Positions 1-7,557 of a stretch of 64,000 nucleotides of DNA are shown here, in pieces (within the stretch, counting starts at the first letter, position 1; every line of letters begins with the position of its first letter). The notes beneath the pieces were generated by a model, which was given only the letters and a program-made list of their open reading frames with translations, was not told the DNA's origin and searched no databases. The stretch spans positions 31,216-95,215 of the forward strand of contig NZ_JAHYSS010000011.1 of assembly GCF_019802255.1 (NCBI RefSeq). Reading direction: 5' to 3'. Position numbers and translations under genes: made by a program. Origin of the DNA: Pedobacter polysacchareus. GTDB lineage: Bacteria > Bacteroidota > Bacteroidia > Sphingobacteriales > Sphingobacteriaceae.

Positions 1-51
1 CTGCTGCAACTGGATGAAGCCAACTTTTTCAATCCCCGGATAGGAGTCTAA
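1..51 (+). CDS. C-terminal end of an unidentified protein (partial)
   Basis: Frame 1 is open from the first base and ends with LLQLDEANFFNPRIGV and a TAA stop. The window cuts off the rest, so the product cannot be named. A short inverted repeat (TCTAAT at 47-52 against ATTAGA at 71-76) lies over the stop and could be a weak terminator. Whether this is a coding tail at all is uncertain because only 16 codons are visible. Confidence 0.35.
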   Translation: MLQLDEANFFNPRIGV

Positions 52-167
52 TCTCATACTTTGTTTTAAAATTAGAATGGTATTAAGATTAAAGTTATAA
101 ATTATTACTTGAAATCTTTCGCTAGACTTCTAACACTGTAATATTAATTAAAATTATTGATTGGTTA

Positions 168-1283
168 CTAATGTGTACGAATATTTTTGGAAGCTAATTT
201 TTTTGAGATCTTTTCCCGCAGAGCTAGATAACTGTCTTTAGGGAAATCGGCTGAATCTGGTGCCAATGCTATGGCGATATTGATCTCGCAGAGTGCGTCT
301 TCATCAGCACCGGTATACATTTTACATTCGGCAATATGGTAATGGATTTCTGCAAGAAAGGTATTTACAGTCTCGTTTTCAGGTTTTGAAACTGCTTCCT
401 GGGAGCCTATAGAAAACTTTGTATTAGTTTTGATGGCTTGTATCAGGTTTTCCTTGTTTTTTAAAGCAAGCTGATAGGATGATAATGCTTTATGGTATTG
501 TTTCAGTGCCAGGTAGGTGTTCCCTATGAAATTTAGGGTCATGCCGTCGCTGGGGAATTTTTTTAGCCCCTGCTCATAAATACCCAATGCAGATGGGTAT
601 TGTTTTAAGTTATAATAGGCGATGCCTCTCTGGTAAAAATAGCTGGGTTTTGCGGGATTACAGATGTCCTCCAGGGCAGCATTGATCTGGCTCCTGAACA
701 AGGTATCTATGGTCTTTTGCTGAAGGTTTAATTTTTTAGCAGTTTGGTAATCCTGACAAGCACCGTCCAGGTTTTCCATTTTGTATTGAAGGGAGCCACG
801 TTGCAGGTACGGGATTAAATCGTTTGGCAATAGGGTAATGGCCTGATTATAATCAGCCATAGCAGCAGTCAGATCACCTTGACGTGTTTTTAATTTTGCC
901 CTCCACAAAAACAGATCACCGTCTTTGGGATCAGTAAGCACCGCCAGATTAAAGTACTCCAAGGCCTTTTTGAAGTCGTTGCGCATTGCGTAAGTCCTCC
1001 CGATGTGCATATAACATTTTGCGCAGTTCGGGTTAACCAGTAAGGCTTCCCGGTAATATTGTTGTCCAACATCCGGGTTTTTATTCTCAATATGGAAGAA
1101 GCCCAGCATCCTCAGTAAAATTTCATTCTTTGGCTTTGCTTTTAGTTCCTGCTCCAGATAAGGAATGATCTTTACTCTTTGTCCGATGTTGTTCAGCGAA
1201 TCAGCGGTCATTTCATATTTGCTGGTTTGCCCATATGAAATACCAGATAGAAAAAGGAGTGCAAAGCTGAGGAACATTTTCAT
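168..1283 (-). CDS. Secreted TPR-repeat protein
   Basis: 371 aa with an N-terminal Sec signal peptide (hydrophobic FLSFALLFLSG, cleavage near SYGQ). The rest is a chain of tetratricopeptide repeats. Good 34-residue units carrying the usual small/aromatic positions run through about residues 35-180 (for example 'KCYMHIGRTYAMRNDFKKAL'), and a second block lies at about 215-275. TPR arrays are protein-protein docking scaffolds, so an envelope or periplasmic adaptor role is likely. No catalytic domain is present. It stands alone, divergent from the two-TM protein at 1508. The partner is unknown. Confidence 0.8.
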   Translation of the reverse strand: MKMFLSFALLFLSGISYGQTSKYEMTADSLNNIGQRVKIIPYLEQELKAKPKNEILLRMLGFFHIENKNPDVGQQYYREALLVNPNCAKCYMHIGRTYAMRNDFKKALEYFNLAVLTDPKDGDLFLWRAKLKTRQGDLTAAMADYNQAITLLPNDLIPYLQRGSLQYKMENLDGACQDYQTAKKLNLQQKTIDTLFRSQINAALEDICNPAKPSYFYQRGIAYYNLKQYPSALGIYEQGLKKFPSDGMTLNFIGNTYLALKQYHKALSSYQLALKNKENLIQAIKTNTKFSIGSQEAVSKPENETVNTFLAEIHYHIAECKMYTGADEDALCEINIAIALAPDSADFPKDSYLALREKISKKLASKNIRTH

Positions 1284-1507
1284 AAATAATCATTGCTCAT
1301 TTTTCAGGCCAATATTCAAAACGGGCGAGAAATAGATAAAAAAGAGATGTTTCAGGTATTCAATAGGATAGGTTCTAATTTGGTAATTTACTTTTGTATG
1401 GCTTGATTTTTGAAACCAAGGCCGATAATTAAGGTGTATAAACGCCTTTATCATTACTCAACCTTAACCTGCTCTTTGTAAATGTGGAAGGTTAATTAAA
1501 AATTAAC

Positions 1508-2029
1508 ATGGAATTTTATAGAAATCAAAAAAAATCAAATCAACTCGTTTTAATTTATGTTGGTATTATCGCATTGCTATTGGGTATTCTACTTTATAGT
1601 ACAGGTCTTATTTCAGATAGATATTTACCTAAACCAGCGGTGATCTCCGGGATTGGTGTGCTTATTTTCACCTTCTGTCTGATTAAATCATTAATCGCCG
1701 CTAAAGATAAGTCGCCAATGATTTCCCTAAAACCAGAAGGCATTACGTCCAGGGTTACTCCTGCAAGTAAGGCTGCCGGGCTGATCAATTGGAAAGATAT
1801 TGAAGAACTTAGCCTGACTAAAATGGGCGCAGACGTATTAGTGACACTTCATTTGAGTAATGTAGATCACTACAAAGCAATGATCAGTAAGAAGTTGTCG
1901 AAGATGGCTGTTAGCAATAATACTGACGAAAATGGACACTTTTTGGTGTACCTGACGGCCTCACACATCGATTTTAATGCAGAAGAGTTACTGGAAAAAA
2001 TCAATGCTTACGGGCCAAAAAATAAATAG
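1508..2029 (+). CDS. Two-TM protein of the STM3941 type
   Basis: 173 aa. Two hydrophobic segments (about residues 13-32 and 42-62) are followed by a cytosolic domain of about 110 residues with a short 'SLKPEGITSRVT...INWKDIEEL' pattern. This resembles the PH-like fold of STM3941-family and bacterial-PH membrane proteins, in which a beta strand with 'xxGI' is followed by 'W..I'. Molecular function is not known for this family. The gene is monocistronic: a bidirectional terminator follows at 2059, and a TAnnTTTG element (TACTTTTG, 1389-1396) lies about 110 bp upstream. The 234-aa protein at 52055 has the same architecture. Confidence 0.65.
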   Translation: MEFYRNQKKSNQLVLIYVGIIALLLGILLYSTGLISDRYLPKPAVISGIGVLIFTFCLIKSLIAAKDKSPMISLKPEGITSRVTPASKAAGLINWKDIEELSLTKMGADVLVTLHLSNVDHYKAMISKKLSKMAVSNNTDENGHFLVYLTASHIDFNAEELLEKINAYGPKNK

Positions 2030-2058
2030 GAGCACTCATTGCTGCAACTGCCAGCAAG

Positions 2059-2093
2059 AAAGCCGAATTCTCTTTAGGGAATTCGGCTTTTTT
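2059..2093. terminator. Bidirectional rho-independent terminator
   Basis: An 11-12 bp stem, AAGCCGAATTC paired with GAATTCGGCTT around an 8-nt loop, is flanked by T-runs on the right and A-runs on the left. It sits between the convergent genes ending at 2029 (+) and 2120 (-), so it can serve both. Confidence 0.9.
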
Positions 2094-2119
2094 ATTGAAA
2101 TAACATGAATCTATCACTG

Positions 2120-3196
2120 TTAATGCTGATCCAATACGCTTAATAGCTTTTCAAGATCTTCCTCGGTATTGTAAAAATGGAAGGAAAGTCTTAATCCTTC
2201 CCCACGTGGAGTAAGCAAGATGTTAGCTTCCTGCAGGCGTTGCGTCAATTCAACATCTGTAGAAATATTAAAGATGGTACTATGCAGTTTCCTTGCTGCA
2301 ACAGTGTTAGACAGCAGTCCACGATCCGTTAATGCCTTTTTTGCCCGTCCGCCAATGGATTGCAATTTTTGCTGAATGACATCCATACCAATGGATTCAA
2401 AGTTTAAAATAGCCTGTTTCAGCGTGCCAAAATTAAAGGTATCCAGGTGGCCTGGTTCAAAACAAAGCGACAACATGCTTCTGTCTTTTAAAAAGATCTC
2501 TGTAGGGAGTGAATAACTAATTCTTTTCTGATATAAGCTCGCGCAAGCCTGATCTTTGAGGAGAACAAATCCATTGCCATATCCCGAAAGCATCCATTTA
2601 TAGCCACTGCTGATGAGTACATCCAATCCCGATGCTTCAAAGTTAAAACTACCTGTACCACAGAACTGAGTTCCATCGCCTACAATCAGCAAATCTGGGT
2701 AGCTTTCCTTTAGAGTTTTGATGAAATTGAGATCTATTTGAATGCCACTGGCATATTGAACCAAACTGATGGCCAAGATGGATGGGTTAAATGTTTTAAT
2801 TTTATCCAAAATGTGCTGTTCAAGAGCTTCATCCGCAAGGGCATACTCACATGGAAACCCTCTGCTTTCTACTGGGTAATTCACTGATGGATAATCGCTG
2901 CTGATCAGCAAAAATTTATGATCCGGCGCCAGGCCATCCAGGAAGGTATTAAAACCGTAAGACATGTTTTGAACAAGAAAAGTGTTTTCTGCCTTGCTAT
3001 GAAAGAATCTGGCCACATGCTCCCTCACATCCTGTAAAAAACTCCGTTGCTCGAGGCGGAAGTCACTACCGCGACGGAAAAAATCTTCATCATGTGATTT
3101 TCTCCATTCTAAAATAGAAGTAGATAGTATACCCGAACTGGCAGTGTTTAGATAGGTGCAATTCGAGAGTAGCGGAAATTGTGCATTGATACTCAT
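2120..3196 (-). CDS. Class V PLP-dependent aminotransferase (cysteine desulfurase-like fold)
   Basis: 358 aa, the normal size for fold-type I class V enzymes. The N-terminus 'LNTASSGILS' matches the substrate-binding loop. 'ILAISLVQYASGIQID' and 'LLIVGDGTQFCGT' hold the Asp that contacts the pyridine nitrogen. The PLP-binding lysine is Lys200 in 'SSGYKWMLSGYG'. It is probably cytosolic. It lacks a recognisable mobile cysteine loop, so a true sulfur-transferring desulfurase is less likely than a general aminotransferase or lyase. A -7-like element (TATATTCG, minus strand, 3201-3208) ends only 4 nt before the ATG, which suggests a near-leaderless mRNA. Substrate unknown. Confidence 0.8.
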   Translation of the reverse strand: MSINAQFPLLSNCTYLNTASSGILSTSILEWRKSHDEDFFRRGSDFRLEQRSFLQDVREHVARFFHSKAENTFLVQNMSYGFNTFLDGLAPDHKFLLISSDYPSVNYPVESRGFPCEYALADEALEQHILDKIKTFNPSILAISLVQYASGIQIDLNFIKTLKESYPDLLIVGDGTQFCGTGSFNFEASGLDVLISSGYKWMLSGYGNGFVLLKDQACASLYQKRISYSLPTEIFLKDRSMLSLCFEPGHLDTFNFGTLKQAILNFESIGMDVIQQKLQSIGGRAKKALTDRGLLSNTVAARKLHSTIFNISTDVELTQRLQEANILLTPRGEGLRLSFHFYNTEEDLEKLLSVLDQH

Positions 3197-3294
3197 GGCA
3201 CGAATATACAGATTAGCTAAAAAACTGGAATGGCTTCATCAGATAATCCATTAAAATAGTTAATTAATCTATTCGCCGACCAGGTGGTGGCATT

Positions 3295-3302
3295 TATCTT
3301 TG
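3295..3302 (+). promoter_or_regulatory. Bacteroidota -7 promoter element (TATCTTTG)
   Basis: Exact TAnnTTTG match 42 bp upstream of the GH95 start. A TTCG at the expected -33 distance (19 bp upstream) is a partial match to TTG. Known for Bacteroidota sigma-ABfr promoters; its activity here is inferred. Confidence 0.55.
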
Positions 3303-3344
3303 CCATTAACCACAAATGTAAAACAACGAAAAACCTAGACGTTA

Positions 3345-5672
3345 ATGCTTAAACCTAAAATCTTAAAAACCTGTTTCCTGATCTTAAATAGCTGCATGGG
3401 CCTTTCGGCCAGTGCTCAGCAGGCAGTCTTACCTGAATCTGCTTATAATCTCGTACTTAAAGCACCTGTAATTGCCTGGGATGAAGCATTGCCACTCGGT
3501 AATGGATTGATGGGAGGCTTGTTATGGGGGGAGAATAACACCGTCAAACTCTCTTTAGATAGAGGTGATTTATGGGACGAGCGTACGCATGGAGAGAAAG
3601 AATGGTGGAAAAAATATACTTATCATAAGGGAGCAGCACTCATTGCTCAAAAGGAATTCAATACGGTAAATTCCTGGTGGGATGAAGCTTATAATGGGGT
3701 GAGTCCGACGAAATTGCCTGCGGGGAGGATTGAATTTAGATTTCCTAAAGGAGAAGTACTGAAGAATTTTGAACTGCTGGAAGCGACGGCAGAAGGCGTG
3801 GCAAGGTTCAATTCCGGAGGACAAATGCATGCTTTTTATAGTGCGAAAGATCCGGTGGCGATGCTGTCTATTAAAGGAGTAGTACCGGATGAAGTTCAGT
3901 TGTTCAGTCCGATGGAGGTGTATCGGAAAACCGTAAAGGGCGACGGTGGACCAAGCAGCGGCGGATCTGTCAGTAAACTGGGTTATCCTGAAGCGATAAA
4001 AGGAAAATCGGCCAATGCCGAATGGTATATCCAGGAAGCTGCCGAGGGCCTGAAATATTGCGTATATATCGAGAGAAAGAAAAGTAATAAAGAAACTTTG
4101 ATCGCTTTGAGCATTACTTCTACAGCCGATAGCAAAGACCCTTTGGCATTGGCCCGTCAGCGATGTGCCATTGCTTTAAACAAGGGATATCCCGCGATGC
4201 GCAAACCTCATGTACAGTGGTGGGCGGATTTTTGGAAGAAATCGAGTGTTCAGATTCCAGATACAGCGGTTCAGAAACAATACAACCTGGTGCAGTATTT
4301 TTATGGTGCAGCATCTCGCTTAAATGCCCCGCCTATGCCACTCCAAGGAGTCTGGACTGCAGATAACGGCACTTTACCACCATGGAAAGGCGATTACCAT
4401 AACGACCTGAATACGCAGATGACTTATATGGCTTATCAGGAATCCGGAAGATACGATGAAGGGGCTTCGTACCTGAATTTCCTTTGGGATCGCCGGGATT
4501 TCTTCAGGGATTTTGCGAGAGATTTTTATGGTACTAAAGGGCTGGCTTGTCCGGGTGTGATGTCTTATTCTGGTCAGCCATTAGGCGGATGGGGACAATA
4601 TAGTATGTCGCCAACCATGAGCGCATGGAGTGCACACCTGTTTTATTTACATTGGCTTTATACGGCTGATGATACTTTCCTGAAGGAAAAAGCTTATCCA
4701 TGGAGTTCCGAAGTGGGAGAATGTATGCTGGGTTTACTGCAGAAAGACAGCAATGGCCTGTTGAAATTGCCGCTTTCTTCTTCTCCGGAAATTTTTGATA
4801 ACAGTCCGAAGGCATGGTTGGAGCCCAATAGCAATTACGACCTGATGAGCTTAAAAATGCTGTTCCTCTCTCTAAAGGAAATGGCTGGAGAAATGGGTAA
4901 AAACGAAGAAGTGAAGAAATGGGGAGACGCGGCAATAGCGTTAGGTGATTTCCATACGAAAGAGGATAGTACATTACTTTTAGATGCAAAATATGAGTTG
5001 ACCGAAAGCCACAGACATTTATCCAACATCATCGGGATTTATCCTTTCAATTTGATCAACAATGAGTCTGGCAAAGCCGATGCGAAAGTAATAGAAGCTA
5101 GTTTGAAAAGCTGGGATAAATTAGGCACCCGATCTTGGGTAGGTTATACTTTCTCCTGGATGAGCTGCCTGAAAGCAAGGGTAGGTGATGGAGAAGGGGC
5201 TGTGAAAAACCTGGATATTTTCGTTAAAGCTTTTATCTTGCGCAATGGTTTCCATGTAAACGGCGATCAAACTAAGCGCGGTTATTCGGGTTTTACTTAC
5301 CGCCCATTTACGCTGGAAGGTAATTTTCTGGCTTCGCAGGCAGTACATGAAATGTTGATGCAAAGCTGGAGCGTTACGCCTGGAGATCCTCATACAGGCC
5401 TGATCCGTATTTTTGCTGCCATGCCTAAGAAATGGGCAGATGCTTCTTTTACAGACCTTAGGGCAGAAGGTGGTCACCTGGTTTCAGCGATTCGTAAAAA
5501 TAACAAAACAACTAGCTTCCGCATTACTGCAGGCAGAACTGGTAAGCTCCAGATTAAGGATAATTTTAATGGGATTCAACCCGTATGGAATGTTAAATCT
5601 GTGGCTAAAATAGGAGAGGTTTACGAGGTTAATTTGAATAAAGGACAGACTTTGACAGCGACGCTCAACTAA
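3345..5672 (+). CDS. Glycoside hydrolase family 95 protein (alpha-L-fucosidase/galactosidase type)
   Basis: 775 aa, secreted (signal peptide ending ASAQQ). The N-terminal beta-sandwich opens with the GH95 signature 'WDEALPLGNGLMGGLLWG' at about residues 45-62. The (alpha/alpha)6 barrel shows 'LQGVWTADNG...PPWKGDYHNDLN', where the paired Asn residues of the NxN-like motif help the catalytic Asp. 'SSSPEIFD' carries the candidate general-acid Glu, and 'HRHLSNIIGIYP' is the conserved barrel helix. GH95 enzymes are inverting and act on alpha-1,2-fucosides or alpha-L-galactosides. This sequence is diverged, so the exact sugar is open. It stands alone with its own promoter and has no SusCD next to it. 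Confidence 0.85.
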   Translation: MLKPKILKTCFLILNSCMGLSASAQQAVLPESAYNLVLKAPVIAWDEALPLGNGLMGGLLWGENNTVKLSLDRGDLWDERTHGEKEWWKKYTYHKGAALIAQKEFNTVNSWWDEAYNGVSPTKLPAGRIEFRFPKGEVLKNFELLEATAEGVARFNSGGQMHAFYSAKDPVAMLSIKGVVPDEVQLFSPMEVYRKTVKGDGGPSSGGSVSKLGYPEAIKGKSANAEWYIQEAAEGLKYCVYIERKKSNKETLIALSITSTADSKDPLALARQRCAIALNKGYPAMRKPHVQWWADFWKKSSVQIPDTAVQKQYNLVQYFYGAASRLNAPPMPLQGVWTADNGTLPPWKGDYHNDLNTQMTYMAYQESGRYDEGASYLNFLWDRRDFFRDFARDFYGTKGLACPGVMSYSGQPLGGWGQYSMSPTMSAWSAHLFYLHWLYTADDTFLKEKAYPWSSEVGECMLGLLQKDSNGLLKLPLSSSPEIFDNSPKAWLEPNSNYDLMSLKMLFLSLKEMAGEMGKNEEVKKWGDAAIALGDFHTKEDSTLLLDAKYELTESHRHLSNIIGIYPFNLINNESGKADAKVIEASLKSWDKLGTRSWVGYTFSWMSCLKARVGDGEGAVKNLDIFVKAFILRNGFHVNGDQTKRGYSGFTYRPFTLEGNFLASQAVHEMLMQSWSVTPGDPHTGLIRIFAAMPKKWADASFTDLRAEGGHLVSAIRKNNKTTSFRITAGRTGKLQIKDNFNGIQPVWNVKSVAKIGEVYEVNLNKGQTLTATLN

Positions 5673-5771
5673 TCCATAATTATTTTAGCTGATATTTCAA
5701 GATGGTTATGTTATTTTAGAGCTGACGTTCTCCCCGATTTTTAGTTGGAAGCGCTTAATAAGAGTTGATTT

Positions 5772-6542
5772 ATGAAAAAACACCTTATAATATTATTGCT
5801 CTGTACTACTTCTTGCTTGTGGGTTAGGGCTGCAGCTATTGAGCCAGATAGCCTGTTGATTAGTCGGGTGCTCAAGGAGCTGGGAATTCCGCTTGCCAAA
5901 ACTAAAGAAGAGTTTATCCGCACGAAAGCAATGCCAAATGACCCTGGTAAAACGATCTTCAGTATTCCTGTATTGGTTAGCGAAGAAGATGGGGGAAGTT
6001 CCTATACCATGGATGCTTATGTTCTAGTGGTGGAATCGGCAACAGGTAAGATCCTGCAAAAGTATGATGAAGAAGGTTATTGGGAATCCGACGCGGTTCG
6101 TATCGAGGATATTGGCATAGATACAGCGCCTTATCGGTTAAATCCACAGACCAGGGCTTTTGGTATCACGACACAATTTGTAGGCAGTTCCAGCCCAAAT
6201 CCTTTTAGCCAGACAACGATCTCTTTGTTTGTTCCACAGGGAAATACCTTAATTAAAGTAGTCGACAAACTGGTTTTAGAGCAGTACAATGGAGAATGGG
6301 ACATGCATTGTGCTGGAGTTTTCGAAAACAAAATGACTAATATTGAAGTGTCCAGCAGCAAAACTAATGGTTACGCCGATCTGCTCATCAATAGTAAAAT
6401 CACCAATACCGAATCGTTTAAGATGGGAGAAGAATGCGAAGCAAAAGTTGTAAAAAACAAGCTGAATAAAAGCGTATTGAAATTTAGTAGGGGAAGTTAT
6501 CACATCAGCCCACCTAGAAATAAACCGGTTAGAAATAAATAA
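5772..6542 (+). CDS. Secreted protein of unknown function
   Basis: 256 aa with a clear signal peptide (KKHLIILLLCTTSCLW, cleavage near VRAA). The mature part is mostly predicted beta strand, with alternating hydrophobic patterns such as 'SYTMDAYVLVVESATGKILQ' and a basic C-terminal tail. No known motif recognised. It follows GH95 by about 100 bp without a clear terminator, so read-through is possible. Convergent with the DUF1801 gene, 12 bp between stops. Confidence 0.65.
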   Translation: MKKHLIILLLCTTSCLWVRAAAIEPDSLLISRVLKELGIPLAKTKEEFIRTKAMPNDPGKTIFSIPVLVSEEDGGSSYTMDAYVLVVESATGKILQKYDEEGYWESDAVRIEDIGIDTAPYRLNPQTRAFGITTQFVGSSSPNPFSQTTISLFVPQGNTLIKVVDKLVLEQYNGEWDMHCAGVFENKMTNIEVSSSKTNGYADLLINSKITNTESFKMGEECEAKVVKNKLNKSVLKFSRGSYHISPPRNKPVRNK

Positions 6543-6554
6543 GTACTCAGAAAA

Positions 6555-6947
6555 TTACTTAGCTGGTTTTGTTTTTTTTGCTTTGCCTAAGTTTTCCTGC
6601 CTTCTAAAAGCAACAATCCTGCGAATCAGCTCGAGGGGAAGCGCCTGCTCAATTGGGAATTTTACAGAACCTTTGGCCATTTGATAGCCTGATAATTCTG
6701 AATGAAAAGCCTCAATTCCAGAGGGCGCCGGGTAAAAACCGATGTGGTTTTTATAAGCTGCAAAATGGACCAGATTGCCATTTAAAGTAAAAGTAGGGAT
6801 GGCATAATTAATGGTTTCCTCCGCCTCAGGAGCGGCTTCCCTAATGGTTTTCCTAAGTTCCTCCAGCATCATCTGTACCTGATCTGGAAAATTAGAAATG
6901 TAATCTGAGATGCTTTTTGGATTAGTGGTACTTGACGTGCTTTTCAT
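6555..6947 (-). CDS. DUF1801 (YdhG-like) small cytosolic protein
   Basis: 130 aa from the ATG at 6947, which I prefer because the longer frame to 6986 adds residues that lie inside the upstream gene. The DUF1801 core is plain: 'SISDYISNFPDQVQMMLEELRKTIREAAPEAEETINYAIPTFTLNG', then 'HFAAYKNHIGFYP' and 'KGSVKFP'. The family is often labelled iron chaperone by similarity to Bacillus YdhG/Fra; direct function is not established. The start codon lies within the 3' end of the 6922-7245 gene (26-bp overlap), which points to translational coupling. Confidence 0.8.
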   Translation of the reverse strand: MKSTSSTTNPKSISDYISNFPDQVQMMLEELRKTIREAAPEAEETINYAIPTFTLNGNLVHFAAYKNHIGFYPAPSGIEAFHSELSGYQMAKGSVKFPIEQALPLELIRRIVAFRRQENLGKAKKTKPAK

Positions 6948-7245
6948 TTGAATCAACTTTAGTGGGGTTGCAAACTGGCTTTTCATCTATTATTTGGCAA
7001 ACAGTACCTGTATTGAGGAAACCAACAATGATTAGCCCGATGGAACTGATGAATAATAAAGCTAAACTGATATTGCTTTTAACTTTTTTTATCTGGAAAC
7101 GCAGACTGAGCAATAAATAGGTATAACTGGACGCCCATATTATAAATACGACGATCATTACCGATTCGTTCCACCCGATGGAATCGTCGTTCATCCCAAA
7201 CCAGGAGGGATCAAAAACAGATTTTGTAAATTGTAACAAGGTCAT
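6922..7245 (-). CDS. Small membrane protein of unknown function
   Basis: 107 aa from ATG 7245. Two hydrophobic segments: about residues 28-48 ('MIVVFIIWASSYTYLLLSL') and 58-80 ('LALLFISSIGLIIVGFL'). A short Cys-containing periplasmic tail follows (CQIIDEKPVC, two Cys nine residues apart). The start is chosen because a perfect TATATTTG -7 box sits 7 nt upstream; the longer frame to 7299 would place the promoter inside the gene. Its 3' end overlaps the DUF1801 start, so the two are probably co-transcribed. Confidence 0.6.
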   Translation of the reverse strand: MTLLQFTKSVFDPSWFGMNDDSIGWNESVMIVVFIIWASSYTYLLLSLRFQIKKVKSNISLALLFISSIGLIIVGFLNTGTVCQIIDEKPVCNPTKVDSNEKHVKYH

Positions 7246-7252
7246 CCTAATA

Positions 7253-7260
7253 CAAATATA
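7253..7260 (-). promoter_or_regulatory. -7 promoter element (TATATTTG) immediately before a start codon
   Basis: Exact TAnnTTTG on the minus strand, 7 nt before the ATG at 7245. Transcription would begin at or next to the start codon, giving a leaderless mRNA. No good TTG at -33 was found. Confidence 0.5.
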
Positions 7261-7379
7261 TTCTTTCAGAGATAGGAAGGTACTGGGATAACATGACATA
7301 TTTAGGGGGGATATGCGACAACTTGGAATATAGCAATCTTAATTAAGCAGAACAAATTCTTCATTTAAAAATAGGGATA

Positions 7380-7472
7380 ATACCATACCGCAAACGTTTG
7401 TGCGATTTCAGTGCCTTCATTTGTCGTCTTATTGCCTGATATTTTATTAGCATTGTGTAAGCGATACCATAC
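7380..7472 (+). promoter_or_regulatory. Candidate operator region upstream of GH20
   Basis: The roughly 310-bp gap before the GH20 gene holds two exact direct copies of ATACCATAC (7380-7388 and 7464-7472, 84 bp apart). Between them is a perfect palindrome CAAACGTTTG (7391-7400) with the central CG common in LacI-family operators. No other gene is visible in the gap. Confidence 0.35.
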
Positions 7473-7557
7473 TGAACCATTAAGAAGCTCTAGACTTCTC
7501 TAAAGTATAATCGCTGGAAAGGCGGAGAGATGCGCTGTTTTCAATGAAACCTAAAAT

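Noticed and set aside
4120..4314. Overlapping frames on both strands in GH95 (4120-4314 minus, 4163-4366 plus)
   Set aside because: Shadow frames of the GH95 coding sequence without codon bias or homology.
4534..4989. 151-codon minus-strand frame inside the GH95 gene
   Set aside because: It is the antisense of a strongly conserved GH95 region, has no signal or motif, and no promoter. Shadow frame.
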